Assembly (NCBI RefSeq): GCF_001647715.1 | Contig: NZ_CP015600.1 | Span: forward strand, 1,922,001-1,986,000 | Length of the DNA stretch: 64,000 nt | Source of the DNA: Pseudomonas antarctica | GTDB lineage: Bacteria; Pseudomonadota; Gammaproteobacteria; Pseudomonadales; Pseudomonadaceae | Direction: 5' to 3' | Shown: positions 27,233 through 36,258 of the stretch, one piece after another | How positions within the stretch are numbered: position 1 is the stretch's first letter | How the letters are laid out: each line of letters starts with the position of its first letter | Position numbers and translations under genes: made by a program | The notes under the pieces: model-generated | Databases searched by the model: none | What the model was told of the DNA's origin: nothing | Seen by the model: only the letters and a program-made list of their open reading frames with translations

Positions 27233-28927
27233 ATGAGCGAAAGCTTTGCGGAACTCTTTGAAGAAAGCCTAAAAACCCTGAACCTTCAGGCAGGCTCCAT
27301 CATCACCGGTGTTATCGTTGATATCGATTACCAAGCTCGCTGGGTAACCGTTCACGCTGGTCTGAAGTCTGAAGCTCTGATCCCGCTGGAACAGTTCTAC
27401 AACGATGCTGGCGACCTGACTATCAATGTCGGTGACGAAGTTCACGTTGCTCTGGACTCGGTTGAAGACGGTTTCGGTGAAACCAAGCTGTCCCGTGAAA
27501 AAGCCAAGCGCGCTGAATGCTGGATTGTTCTCGAAGCAGCCTTCGCAGCTGAAGAAGTGGTCAAGGGCGTTATCAACGGTAAGGTTAAAGGCGGCTTCAC
27601 TGTCGACGTTAACGGCATCCGTGCGTTCCTGCCAGGTTCTTTGGTCGACGTTCGTCCAGTGCGCGACACCACGCACCTGGAAGGCAAAGAACTCGAATTC
27701 AAGGTCATCAAGCTCGACCAGAAGCGCAACAACGTTGTCGTTTCCCGTCGCAGCGTCCTGGAAGCAGAGAACTCCGCCGAGCGTGAAGCTCTGCTGGAAT
27801 CCCTGCAGGAAGGCCAACAAGTCAAAGGTATCGTCAAGAACCTCACCGATTACGGCGCATTCGTCGATCTGGGTGGCGTCGATGGCCTGCTGCACATTAC
27901 CGACATGGCTTGGAAGCGTATCAAGCATCCTTCCGAAATCGTCAACGTTGGCGACGAGATCGATGTCAAGGTTCTGAAGTACGATCGTGAGCGTAACCGC
28001 GTTTCCCTGGGCTTGAAGCAGCTGGGCGAAGATCCATGGGTTGCTATCAAAGCGCGTTACCCAGAAAGCACTCGCGTAACCGCGCGTGTTACCAACCTGA
28101 CCGACTACGGCTGCTTCGCTGAGCTGGAAGAAGGCGTGGAAGGCCTGGTACACGTTTCCGAAATGGACTGGACCAACAAAAACATCCACCCTTCGAAAGT
28201 CGTACAAGTCGGCGACGAAGTGGAAGTTATGGTTCTGGACATCGACGAAGAGCGTCGTCGTATCTCCCTGGGCATCAAGCAGTGCAAATCTAACCCATGG
28301 GAAGATTTCTCTGGCCAGTTCAACAAGGGCGATAAAATCTCCGGCACCATCAAGTCGATCACCGATTTCGGTATCTTCATTGGTCTGGACGGCGGCATCG
28401 ACGGCCTGGTTCACCTGTCCGACATCTCCTGGAACGAAGTTGGCGAAGAAGCTGTTCGTCGTTTCAAGAAGGGCGACGAGCTGGACACCGTTATCCTGTC
28501 GGTTGACCCAGAGCGCGAGCGCATCTCCCTGGGTATCAAGCAACTGGAAAGCGATCCGTTCTCCGAGTACGTTCAAGAGAACGACAAAGGCGCAATCGTT
28601 AAGGGCACAGTGAAAGAAGTTGACGCTAAAGGCGCCATCATCACTCTGGCCGACGATATCGAAGCGACTCTGAAAGCCTCCGAAATCAGCCGTGACCGCG
28701 TTGAAGACGCGCGTAACGTTCTGAAAGAAGGCCAGGAAGTAGAAGCCAAGATCATCAGCGTTGACCGCAAGAGCCGCGTAATCCAGCTCTCCATCAAGTC
28801 GAAAGACGAGATCGAAGAGAAAGAAGCCATTCAGAGCCTGCGCGACAAGCCAGCCTCGTCTGAGCCTTCTGCTGGTCCTACCACTCTGGGCGACCTGCTG
28901 CGTGCACAGATGGAAAAACAGAACTAA
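27233..28927 (+). CDS. rpsA: 30S ribosomal protein S1
   Basis: A 564-residue RNA-binding protein with six S1 motifs at about 20-90, 105-170, 190-260, 275-350, 362-435 and 450-520. Repeated signatures such as [20 protein letters not shown] and [20 protein letters not shown] are visible. It unfolds and delivers mRNA to the ribosome. Codon use leans toward T-ending CGT, GTT and ATC-type optimal codons, unlike its neighbours, as expected for a highly expressed gene. The ATG at 27233 ([19 protein letters not shown]) is the conserved start. Confidence 0.98.
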   Translation: MSESFAELFEESLKTLNLQAGSIITGVIVDIDYQARWVTVHAGLKSEALIPLEQFYNDAGDLTINVGDEVHVALDSVEDGFGETKLSREKAKRAECWIVLEAAFAAEEVVKGVINGKVKGGFTVDVNGIRAFLPGSLVDVRPVRDTTHLEGKELEFKVIKLDQKRNNVVVSRRSVLEAENSAEREALLESLQEGQQVKGIVKNLTDYGAFVDLGGVDGLLHITDMAWKRIKHPSEIVNVGDEIDVKVLKYDRERNRVSLGLKQLGEDPWVAIKARYPESTRVTARVTNLTDYGCFAELEEGVEGLVHVSEMDWTNKNIHPSKVVQVGDEVEVMVLDIDEERRRISLGIKQCKSNPWEDFSGQFNKGDKISGTIKSITDFGIFIGLDGGIDGLVHLSDISWNEVGEEAVRRFKKGDELDTVILSVDPERERISLGIKQLESDPFSEYVQENDKGAIVKGTVKEVDAKGAIITLADDIEATLKASEISRDRVEDARNVLKEGQEVEAKIISVDRKSRVIQLSIKSKDEIEEKEAIQSLRDKPASSEPSAGPTTLGDLLRAQMEKQN

Positions 28928-28943
28928 GTTCTGTCCGACCATT

Positions 28944-28974
28944 AAAAAGGGCGACTTCGGTCGCCCTTTTTTGT
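28944..28974 (+). terminator. Rho-independent terminator after rpsA
   Basis: A perfect 12-bp stem, AAAAAGGGCGAC-TTCG-GTCGCCCTTTTT, with a UUCG loop and a T-run, starts 16 bases after the stop codon. Confidence 0.93.
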
Positions 28975-29087
28975 GCCTGAAATTCGTTGAATCAACAATT
29001 GAGAACCAAGGTGCGTAGCCGGGTGTCAGAACTGACTATAGTTCTTCATAAAAGCGCTACAGCGTTGTTGTTTCAATAAGGATTTAA

Positions 29088-29372
29088 ATGAACAGGGTTA
29101 TCATTTTTTTCGCAGTGTTAATGCTTGCTGGTTGCTCCGCCACCAGCGCCAAAACCCACGCCAAGCGCGGCGTTAGTGGCATTGAGATCGACTGCTCGGG
29201 CCTTGGCAGCAATTGGGATAAGTGCGAGAAGCGCGCTGCTCGGGAATGCAAGATGCAGGGCTACAAGGTCGTCACGCGATCCAGTGATGCCAAGGACGAA
29301 GAGGGCGACTACCTGTTCGGCTGGAACCCCGCTGGTGCAGTTACTCGCACCATGCTGGTGATCTGCAATTGA
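29088..29372 (+). CDS. Small predicted lipoprotein of unknown function
   Basis: A 94-residue protein whose first 16 residues form a lipoprotein signal with lipobox LAGC (Cys16). The mature part is short, polar and contains four cysteines (DCSG, DKCEK, RECKM and a C-terminal ICN), which could form disulfides in the periplasm. AAGGATT precedes the ATG. It stands alone between the rpsA terminator and ihfB. I do not recognise a named family. Confidence 0.75.
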   Translation: MNRVIIFFAVLMLAGCSATSAKTHAKRGVSGIEIDCSGLGSNWDKCEKRAARECKMQGYKVVTRSSDAKDEEGDYLFGWNPAGAVTRTMLVICN

Positions 29373-29504
29373 GGCTGCGAGGCACGTGTTGCGGGTGTTT
29401 GCCCATGCTGCAGATAAGTTGCTGGGTGGGCTGTTCAAATTCATCGAGTCATGCTAAAACCTTCGAAGCGCTTTTCCTAGCTGCTTGAAAAAGAAGGGAA
29501 AAAT

Positions 29505-29801
29505 ATGACGAAGTCGGAGTTGATCGAACGAATTGTCACCCATCAAGGGCTGCTTTCATCCAAGGATGTAGAGCTGGCTATCAAGACTATGCTCGAACAG
29601 ATGTCCCAGTGTCTGGCTACCGGAGATCGAATTGAGATCCGTGGGTTTGGTAGCTTCTCCTTGCACTACCGCGCACCGCGTGTAGGTCGTAACCCGAAGA
29701 CCGGGCAATCCGTCAGCCTCGACGGTAAGTTTGTGCCTCACTTCAAGCCGGGCAAGGAGTTGCGCGATCGTGTGAACGAAGACGAGGAAGAAGGCGTCTG
29801 A
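29505..29801 (+). CDS. ihfB: Integration host factor subunit beta
   Basis: A 98-residue DNA-bending protein of the HU/IHF family. The GRNPKTG beta-arm with intercalating Pro64 and the [11 protein letters not shown] core identify the beta subunit. Position between rpsA and lapA is conserved. The acidic tail (NEDEEEGV) is slightly longer than in E. coli. Confidence 0.97.
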   Translation: MTKSELIERIVTHQGLLSSKDVELAIKTMLEQMSQCLATGDRIEIRGFGSFSLHYRAPRVGRNPKTGQSVSLDGKFVPHFKPGKELRDRVNEDEEEGV

Positions 29802-29825
29802 GTCTTTTTGACGTAGGAGAAAGTT

Positions 29826-30071
29826 ATGCGTGGGGTTAAGCGCGCTGTCCTGGTGCTGGTGGCATTGATTATTGCGCTGGTGGTTTTAGGCTTTGTGTTG
29901 GAAAACCAACAAAGCGTCTCTCTTTCGTTTTTCGGTTGGGCCACTGCCCAGATGCCCGTAGCTGTATTTGTAGTGGCGGCGCTGATTATTGGGATGCTGA
30001 TGGGTCCACTGCTAGGCGTTGGGATTGCGCGTAGCCGGCGTCAGAAAACGAGCACAGGCGGACGCATCTAG
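29826..30071 (+). CDS. lapA: LapA-domain membrane protein (DUF1049)
   Basis: An 81-residue inner-membrane protein with two hydrophobic helices (about 7-27 and 42-64) and the ENQQSVSLSFFGWA loop of the lipopolysaccharide-assembly LapA family. In E. coli LapA works with LapB in controlling LPS synthesis; lapB is not in the window. AGGAGAAAG precedes the ATG, and ihfB ends 24 bases upstream. Confidence 0.85.
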   Translation: MRGVKRAVLVLVALIIALVVLGFVLENQQSVSLSFFGWATAQMPVAVFVVAALIIGMLMGPLLGVGIARSRRQKTSTGGRI

Positions 30072-30083
30072 GAGGGTGTCTCG

Positions 30084-30203
30084 ATGAGTGCCGAGCCTAC
30101 CGGCTCCGTGGAGTGGCAAGCCAGTCTTCTGGTGTTTTCGCCATTCCGATCTTCCTCACTCATAGCGACATGCTCTTGGAAAAGTAGATGTTGTGCAGCG
30201 TAA
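30084..30203 (+). CDS. Possible 39-residue ORF after lapA
   Basis: An ATG preceded by the strong ribosome site GGAGGGTGT lies 12 bp after lapA. The frame starts MSAEPTGSVEWQ and ends after 39 codons in a cysteine- and serine-rich tail unlike a folded protein. It could be a leader peptide, or the 5' remnant of a lost gene such as wzz. I see no Wzz-like sequence downstream in any frame. Confidence 0.25.
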   Translation: MSAEPTGSVEWQASLLVFSPFRSSSLIATCSWKSRCCAA

Positions 30204-30341
30204 ATTTTTATATGTCGGTGCTTTGGGCTCTCTAGCGTCATGTAAAAATACAGAGAGCTATTCGAGTCCGCATTCCCCCCCCGTCTCTCTCGTCCAGTCA
30301 GGTTGCCCTCTTAGCGGCTTATCAAAATCGCCTGGTATCAA

Positions 30342-30381
30342 CAGTATCGTTTAGCTCCTGAAGCCAGCCGTCACGGTAGCG
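30342..30381 (+). promoter_or_regulatory. JUMPstart-like element with an ops-like core
   Basis: The order CAG, TAGCT, AAGCCAG, CGGTAGCG matches the E. coli JUMPstart consensus in the same sequence and strand, with spacers 1 bp shorter, 1 bp longer and 3 bp longer. CGGTAGCG is the core of the ops site that pauses RNA polymerase and recruits RfaH for long sugar-antigen operons. It lies about 790 bp upstream of the first O-antigen gene. Confidence 0.5.
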
Positions 30382-31171
30382 CTTTGTGCTTAAAACAACT
30401 CCAGAATGCAAAACAAGTCACGGTTTGCACTGCGCAGCGACTAGTGGGCTTTGGCAAAGCGCTACGACTTTTAACTAAGTATTGCTCAAGTTAGCTTCTG
30501 AGAATTCTAAAAAGATAGTGGTGCCCAGCTATCGTGGTTGGGGCTATCCAGCATTCGTTTTGACCGCTCAAATATCGATAATAAGTTTGTAAGCTATGCA
30601 ACTAATTTTAAGGTTGGTGGATTGCTGAGTTACTTGCCAGACATGGCAGATCAGAATCATTGCGATAACCCATGAGCTCGTAAAAGCGCTTTCATTGTCC
30701 AGTTTTGTTGAATTGGAGAGTGAGCGCTGTATCATCTAGGGGCTTCGTATGTCCTTGATAGCGCGACGTAGCTACCGACATCCGAGGGTTTCTTTTCTTG
30801 TAGTTGTATGGACGAAAACGAATCAGCCGCCACGCTCGAAGGTGAGTAGCACCCAAGGCGTAAGCCAAAGACAAAAGCTGCTGAGCTCCAGCGTTCCGAG
30901 CGTCGAACCCCAGGCGCGTTCCTATTAGCGTATTTTGTCGGAAAAGGTTTACGTAAAACTCCACTGGAGTGGCAGGAAAAATCTGAAAGGTGAACGGCGT
31001 GTTTCAGACATGATTATGTTTAAACGTAAAGGGCGTTATTCTTTCCCGCCCCGTACCTAACCGTTAGCAGTGGGAGTGTCGAAGCGAGGCTCTCATCTAG
31101 GACGAACCGGCGCAGAAGCCGTCTTTGCCTTCAGGCACCTAATAACGTAGCACCGACGTCAGGTAATTTTG

Positions 31172-32302
31172 ATGATTCAATTTCTCGATCTAAAATCATT
31201 GAACAAGACACTCCGTGAAGAGCTGGTGGAGGCCGCCACACGTGTCATTGACTCGGGTTGGTATATTCAGGGCGAGCACCTCAAGCGCTTCGAGGATGAG
31301 TTTGCCGCCTATACCGGCGCTAGCCAGAGTGTTGGCGTGGCCAACGGGCTGGATGCTCTGACACTGACGATTCGCGCTTGGAAAGAGCTGGGAAAGCTCA
31401 AGGACCACGATGAGGTCATTGTCCCAGCCAATACTTATATCGCGACACTGTTGGCCGTGACGGAAAATAATCTGAAACCGATTTTGGTCGAGCCTGACGA
31501 GGATACCTATAACCTTTGCCCCAAGAACGTTGCGCGTGCGCTGACGGAAAAAACTCGGTTGATCCTTCCGGTCCATCTCTACGGGCAGTTGGCCGATATG
31601 CCCGCAATCAACGCAATCGCCAAGCGTGAGAATCTGCTGGTGCTGGAAGACTCCGCCCAGGCTCATGGGGCTCAGATTGAGGGTAGAAGTGCCGGTAACT
31701 GGGGGGATGCATCCGGGTTCAGTTTTTACCCAGGTAAAAACCTGGGGGCGCTGGGTGATGCCGGTGCCATTACTTCCAGTGATGCCGAGCTGGTCAGTAT
31801 GGTTCAGGCATTGCGAAACTACGGTTCACATGAAAAGTACAAAAACCTCGTACAGGGCGTGAATAGCCGACTGGATGAGATTCAAGCTGCCATGTTGAGC
31901 GTCAAACTAAAATACCTGGAGGCGCAGACCGAGGCGCGTCGACGTGTGGCAGCCACTTATATGGCCGGAATAAACAACCCCTGGATCAAGCTGCCCTTGA
32001 GCGGTGACGTTGACGTAATGAGCCATACCTCACATGTTTGGCATCTTTTTGTCGTGCGCTCTGAGCATCGTGAAAAACTGCAACGTCATCTTAGCGCCTC
32101 AGGCGTTCAAACATTAATTCACTACCCGATCCCACCGCATCAGCAACAGGCCTATGTGGGCGCTGATTTCTATAATAAATCGTTCCCCTTGACGGAGCGC
32201 ATTCATCACGAAGTATTGAGTCTGCCAATGAGCCCGGTCATGACGGATGCTGAGATTGATGGTGTTGTTGAAGCCTGTAACAGCTTTTCTGCAGAAGCCT
32301 GA
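31172..32302 (+). CDS. DegT/DnrJ-type sugar aminotransferase, FdtB/QdtB-like
   Basis: A 376-residue PLP enzyme of the nucleotide-sugar aminotransferase family. The PLP lysine is Lys189 in [17 protein letters not shown], and [10 protein letters not shown] and [12 protein letters not shown] are typical. The closest recognisable group makes dTDP-3-amino-3,6-dideoxyhexoses (FdtB/QdtB). Those enzymes need a dTDP-4-keto-6-deoxyglucose ketoisomerase (FdtA/QdtA) and RmlA/RmlB, none of which lies in the window. ATG at 31172 is preferred to the TTG one codon earlier. It is the first gene of the O-antigen run, two bases before wzx. Confidence 0.82.
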   Translation: MIQFLDLKSLNKTLREELVEAATRVIDSGWYIQGEHLKRFEDEFAAYTGASQSVGVANGLDALTLTIRAWKELGKLKDHDEVIVPANTYIATLLAVTENNLKPILVEPDEDTYNLCPKNVARALTEKTRLILPVHLYGQLADMPAINAIAKRENLLVLEDSAQAHGAQIEGRSAGNWGDASGFSFYPGKNLGALGDAGAITSSDAELVSMVQALRNYGSHEKYKNLVQGVNSRLDEIQAAMLSVKLKYLEAQTEARRRVAATYMAGINNPWIKLPLSGDVDVMSHTSHVWHLFVVRSEHREKLQRHLSASGVQTLIHYPIPPHQQQAYVGADFYNKSFPLTERIHHEVLSLPMSPVMTDAEIDGVVEACNSFSAEA

Positions 32303-32304
32303 AT

Positions 32305-33564
32305 ATGACGCTGCTTAAAACAAGCTTTCTCAACGGCATTGCGGTGGTTATTAAAATGCTCACCTTGTTGGGCATCAATAAAATGTTGGCCATCTATGTG
32401 GGGCCCTCTGGATACGCGGCGCTGGGTCAGTTCCAAAACGCAGTGCAGATGGTGACGACCTTTTCAACGGGTGCCATCAGTACCGGAGTGACAAAATACA
32501 CCGCCGAATATCAAGACGATGAGGGCGCGCAGCACCGCGTATGGCGCACTGCGGGTACGATTGCGTGTGCGGGCTCAGTGTTGACTTCCCTCCTCATTAT
32601 TCTATTCAGTAAACCGCTGGCGGTCTGGTGTTTTAACGACGAGTCGCTTTACAGCGTCTTTATTTGGTGCGCAGCGACGCTGATATTCTTTTCATTCAAT
32701 ACACTGCTGCTGGCGATCCTTAACGGCAAAAAAGAAATCAATCGATACATCCTCGCAAATATCGGAGGGAGCATTCTTTCGCTTTTGGTCATCATCGTGA
32801 TGGTGACTCAGTTTGGCTTATACGGTGCATTGATTTCTTTAGTGCTGTATCAGTCAATCGCTTTTTTTGTGACGTGCCTGCTGTGCTACAAGACCCCGTG
32901 GTTTCGATTGTCGAATCTGTTTGGAAAGCTGGATAAACAAATTGCGATAAATTTGACGAAATTTACTGCAATGGCACTCACGACAGCGGCCTGCGTGCCC
33001 GTCAGTCATATCCTGGTGCGAAACTATCTGGGCTCGGAATTTGGCTGGGAAACAGCTGGATATTGGGAGGCCATGTGGCGTTTAAGTACGGCTTACCTAT
33101 TGTTGGTGACCACAACGCTTGGGTTATATTTTCTACCGAAGTTGTCGGAACTGATCGACCCTCAGGAGATTAAGAGGGAAATTATCCAAGGCTATAAATT
33201 GATTTTGCCTGTTGCCATGGTCTGTGGTTTGGTTATCTATATTTTAAGAGACTTCATAATCGGCATTCTGTTCACCAGCGCTTTTAGCCCAATGAGAGAC
33301 TTCTTTGCTTGGCAGATGCTCGGTGACACGCTAAAGATTGCAAGTTGGATACTTGCCTACCTGATGTTGGGCAAGGCAATGGTGAAGATGTATATCCTCA
33401 CAGAAGTATTTTTTTCACTCGGGTTTTACCTGTTGACAGTCGTGCTAACAAAGGTAGGCGGCCCTGTCGGGGTAACGTGGGCGCATGCGCTTAACTACGG
33501 GATTTACTGGCTAGTTATGTATTTTCTTATTTACAGAAAGTTAAATAAAAATAACGCTGGGTGA
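32305..33564 (+). CDS. wzx: O-antigen flippase Wzx (WzxE-like)
   Basis: A 419-residue polytopic membrane protein with about 12 helices. The start (LLKTSFLNGIAVVIKMLTLLGINKMLAIYVGPSGYAALGQ) is characteristic of the WzxE branch of the polysaccharide transporter superfamily. It would flip undecaprenyl-linked repeat units across the inner membrane. Pairing with a WzxE-type flippase fits a repeat built on a C6-deoxy or amino sugar, though flippase specificity cannot be read directly. Confidence 0.88.
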   Translation: MTLLKTSFLNGIAVVIKMLTLLGINKMLAIYVGPSGYAALGQFQNAVQMVTTFSTGAISTGVTKYTAEYQDDEGAQHRVWRTAGTIACAGSVLTSLLIILFSKPLAVWCFNDESLYSVFIWCAATLIFFSFNTLLLAILNGKKEINRYILANIGGSILSLLVIIVMVTQFGLYGALISLVLYQSIAFFVTCLLCYKTPWFRLSNLFGKLDKQIAINLTKFTAMALTTAACVPVSHILVRNYLGSEFGWETAGYWEAMWRLSTAYLLLVTTTLGLYFLPKLSELIDPQEIKREIIQGYKLILPVAMVCGLVIYILRDFIIGILFTSAFSPMRDFFAWQMLGDTLKIASWILAYLMLGKAMVKMYILTEVFFSLGFYLLTVVLTKVGGPVGVTWAHALNYGIYWLVMYFLIYRKLNKNNAG

Positions 33565-33577
33565 GGACGTTTTGACC

Positions 33578-35026
33578 ATGAGTGGCTTGCTATCTTCAAT
33601 CCGCGATATGATTTTAGCGCACGAAGACGTTGATAAGAGTGTCGAGCTGTCTGAGGTGTATGGGGCAATACTGTGGGCGGTTGATAAAGGTATTTACGAC
33701 GACCCCGAGCTTGAGGAAATATTAACTGCGCGATGCACGAATGTGTTGCCAAAAATCAGTGGTCACACGCCGCTAAAAGATTGTATTCATTTAATCTCGG
33801 AGCCCTATCTGATCGGTGGTCATACTCGATTGATGGAGCAGCTGTCCACGATGCACCGGGAAAAGCCGGACCTACTGATAACCCGCCAAAGTGATGAGAA
33901 AGCGGTTGAGCGCACCCGCGGTTTTTTTGACAAGTGTACGGTTATAGCCGCTGATACACCCCTGAAAAAAATCGCTGAAATCGTAGAGTCTCTCAAGTCG
34001 TACAGCCGGATTGTTTTGCATATTCATCCGGACGATATGATATCTGTTATCGCATGCAAAATAGTAAAGAGTATTACCGGGGCTAAGATCTTTTTTGTAA
34101 ATCACGCAGATCACGTATTCACTTATGGCAGTTCGGTGGCCGATGTGTACTTTGAAATTAGTACATTCGGTCGACGTCGAGACATGAAAAAGACAATCAC
34201 CGGGTGTAAGTCTTTTTTGGGGATTCCATTAACAAGTGCCTTGGTGACAAAGAGTCACGGTCTGCCTGGCAAGAATGACAGGTTGAATTTTTTCAGCGCG
34301 GCATCCCCATTCAAGTTTAAACCGGTCAAGCACTATGATCTAAGACCCGCCATAGGCAGAGTGCTTTCTGAATTTAAACACTCGACATTCTGGATTGTCG
34401 GGGCCAGCCCGCTTACAAATATCTGGTGGTGGCCGTTAAAGCTTAGGTACGGGAGCCGATTCAAGATTTTATCGTCAGTGCCGTACGAGAGTTATCTAAA
34501 GCTATTAGACTCAGCGGATTTTTACGTTGATAGTTATCCCACTCCGGGTGGCACTGCGTTTGCGGAGCAACTCTTTAAAGGTCGCCGTTGTGTTGGGCTA
34601 CGCGCTCCGATACAAGGTTATTCGCCAGCAGATAATTTGAAAGATGGAAGTGTCGACGATTTTATGACGAGCATTCTTCATCGCCAGAACGGTAGCGAGA
34701 TTATCGAGTCGGTGTTGGCCGTTAATGGTTACGAGGCGGTGAAAGCCCGTTATCAAGCGTGCCTGTATGATGGCGTTATGTGTGCGAATGAGATGGAAGC
34801 GTATGTCGCATGGACCGGAGATATAGCCGTCTACGAGCAGGCAGGGAAAATAACGACAGCCATTCCACCTGCGGTCGTGTCCAAATTAATTGATTTTGAT
34901 AAGCGTTTTTTGTCGATTCTGTTTTTTGAGCTCAGTGCCACACAAAAAATAAAGATTGCCGTCAAACTAGTGCTTTTAAAGCTCAAGAAGCAGCGCGGGA
35001 AAGAGAACAGGTCGGGTAACGTATGA
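33578..35026 (+). CDS. Putative GT-B glycosyltransferase of the O-antigen cluster
   Basis: A 482-residue soluble protein that I do not place in a named family. The middle resembles a two-domain GT-B enzyme: SEPYLIGGHTRLMEQL looks like the N-domain donor loop, and DSYPTPGGTAFAEQLFKGR resembles the region before the acidic donor-binding motif. The first ~80 residues form an extra N-terminal module (DKSVELSEVYGAILWAVDKG). The C-terminus is basic. GAGGA precedes the ATG by ten bases; a TTG two codons upstream is possible. It overlaps wzy by four bases. Confidence 0.55.
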   Translation: MSGLLSSIRDMILAHEDVDKSVELSEVYGAILWAVDKGIYDDPELEEILTARCTNVLPKISGHTPLKDCIHLISEPYLIGGHTRLMEQLSTMHREKPDLLITRQSDEKAVERTRGFFDKCTVIAADTPLKKIAEIVESLKSYSRIVLHIHPDDMISVIACKIVKSITGAKIFFVNHADHVFTYGSSVADVYFEISTFGRRRDMKKTITGCKSFLGIPLTSALVTKSHGLPGKNDRLNFFSAASPFKFKPVKHYDLRPAIGRVLSEFKHSTFWIVGASPLTNIWWWPLKLRYGSRFKILSSVPYESYLKLLDSADFYVDSYPTPGGTAFAEQLFKGRRCVGLRAPIQGYSPADNLKDGSVDDFMTSILHRQNGSEIIESVLAVNGYEAVKARYQACLYDGVMCANEMEAYVAWTGDIAVYEQAGKITTAIPPAVVSKLIDFDKRFLSILFFELSATQKIKIAVKLVLLKLKKQRGKENRSGNV

Positions 35027-36258
35027 GTGCGTTAGTCCTGCGTTCTTTTTTAATAATGCTTCTGCTATCAGATTACGTTATTTTAACGCTCCACGCCCCA
35101 AGCGTTGTGGGGGCGTGGCGTGAAGGGGTTGTACTTCTTTATGTTTTGCTGATGATGCTGATTGCATTTTTTCATGCAGGTACTCGCTTTTCACTTCCGG
35201 GTAGGTATAAAGGGCCCTTGCTGTTATTTTTGTTTTTTTTAGTGTTCTATTGCGTGTGTGGTGAATTTTCAGAGTCGTCTTTCCGGATGTTCCGATCATT
35301 CGCTATGCCGGTGCTCTTTGCATTGACGGTCAACGCAGTATGTCTGGGCTTAACGCTTGAAACCAAGTTGCGTGTTATATTTTCGACACTGGTAGTGATG
35401 ACGTTTGTTTCAGGGGCGTATGCGCTTTATCAATACCAAACGATCAGTGACGCTGAGCAGTTCTGGTATTGGCCACTGCTGTCTGAGAAAGGATTCATAT
35501 TGGAGATCTACAACTCCATGAGGGACGGCAATCCCAGGATGTCGGGTTTTTTTACCGGGACTCTGGAGTTTTCAGCATTTATTTTGAACACCGCGCTATT
35601 CACCTTTTGCCTGCTGGTGCAGGCGATTAGGAAAAAAGCCTACGATTTGAGGTGTTTGATATATGTAATTGTTGCACTTTTTTCGACGGTGCTGATCATT
35701 TATGGGTCGGTCAGAACCTCTGCTATTGGAATGATTTCAGCGGTATTTTTCCTTGCGGTGTTACAGCTGTTTCGCCGAAAGATGTTTATCAGTTTGCTGG
35801 GATATGGTTATTTTCTGTCTGTGACGGGTTCTATTTTTTTATACCTCGCGTTGGGGTATACGGAAGATCTGTCCGCTCTTGATAGGGTTCGTCAATGGTA
35901 TGTGGTTCTCGGATCCCTTAATACCATGCCCCTTGGTGTTGGGTTTGGGGCTATCGGGCCCGGGCAATTGTACTGGTTTGATTCGCTGTGGTTGAATCTC
36001 CTGGCATCCTCTGGTTATCTGGGGGTGGCGATCATGATGGTGCTTATCTGTTTTTACAGTAAGGTCGTCGCGATCACTCAGGAGATGCGTGCTGGGACGG
36101 ATGTGTTCATGAGGGGGGTGGCTGATTACCTGGTTATCAGTTACCCATTCTTTCTGAGCAGCTTTTTTTTCCAGTCTTACACTAACAGTGTTGTGTTGTA
36201 TCTTTTTGCGTTAGTTATAGTGGTGGTAATGGATGAGTCTAAATATCGTGCACGCTAA
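35023..36258 (+). CDS. wzy: O-antigen polymerase Wzy-like membrane protein
   Basis: A 411-residue protein with 10-12 hydrophobic segments and a large periplasmic loop (about 125-175) containing RMSGFFTGTLEFSAF, as in Wzy/O-antigen ligase-domain proteins. A second conserved stretch, LDRVRQWYVVLGSLNTMPLGVGFG, carries the polar residues expected near the active site. As the only such protein in the cluster it is most likely the polymerase rather than the ligase WaaL. It overlaps both neighbours (4 and 26 bases). Confidence 0.75.
   Translation: MSALVLRSFLIMLLLSDYVILTLHAPSVVGAWREGVVLLYVLLMMLIAFFHAGTRFSLPGRYKGPLLLFLFFLVFYCVCGEFSESSFRMFRSFAMPVLFALTVNAVCLGLTLETKLRVIFSTLVVMTFVSGAYALYQYQTISDAEQFWYWPLLSEKGFILEIYNSMRDGNPRMSGFFTGTLEFSAFILNTALFTFCLLVQAIRKKAYDLRCLIYVIVALFSTVLIIYGSVRTSAIGMISAVFFLAVLQLFRRKMFISLLGYGYFLSVTGSIFLYLALGYTEDLSALDRVRQWYVVLGSLNTMPLGVGFGAIGPGQLYWFDSLWLNLLASSGYLGVAIMMVLICFYSKVVAITQEMRAGTDVFMRGVADYLVISYPFFLSSFFFQSYTNSVVLYLFALVIVVVMDESKYRAR

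Larger units (their letters stand above)
30072..31171. other. 1.1-kb region without a convincing gene before the O-antigen cluster
   Basis: No long plus-strand frame exists here. The region holds a possible 39-codon frame at 30084, an eight-C run at 30275-30282 and a JUMPstart-like sequence at 30342-30381; it turns visibly A/T-rich toward the middle. A 90-codon minus-strand frame at 30692-30964 starts with GTG and has no recognisable protein features. In many pseudomonads a wzz gene sits at this position; none is visible. The rest shows no clear structure. Confidence 0.6.

Noticed and set aside
27269..28942. 557-codon frame antisense to rpsA
   Set aside because: Mirror of the repeated S1 domains; no start site or independent support.
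30275..30282. Run of eight C as a phase-variation tract
   Set aside because: It is not inside a reading frame that a length change would switch, and eight bases is short for slippage control.
30692..30964. 90-codon minus-strand frame before the O-antigen cluster
   Set aside because: GTG start, no convincing ribosome site, no recognised domain and opposite orientation to all neighbours; listed only as part of the gene-free region.
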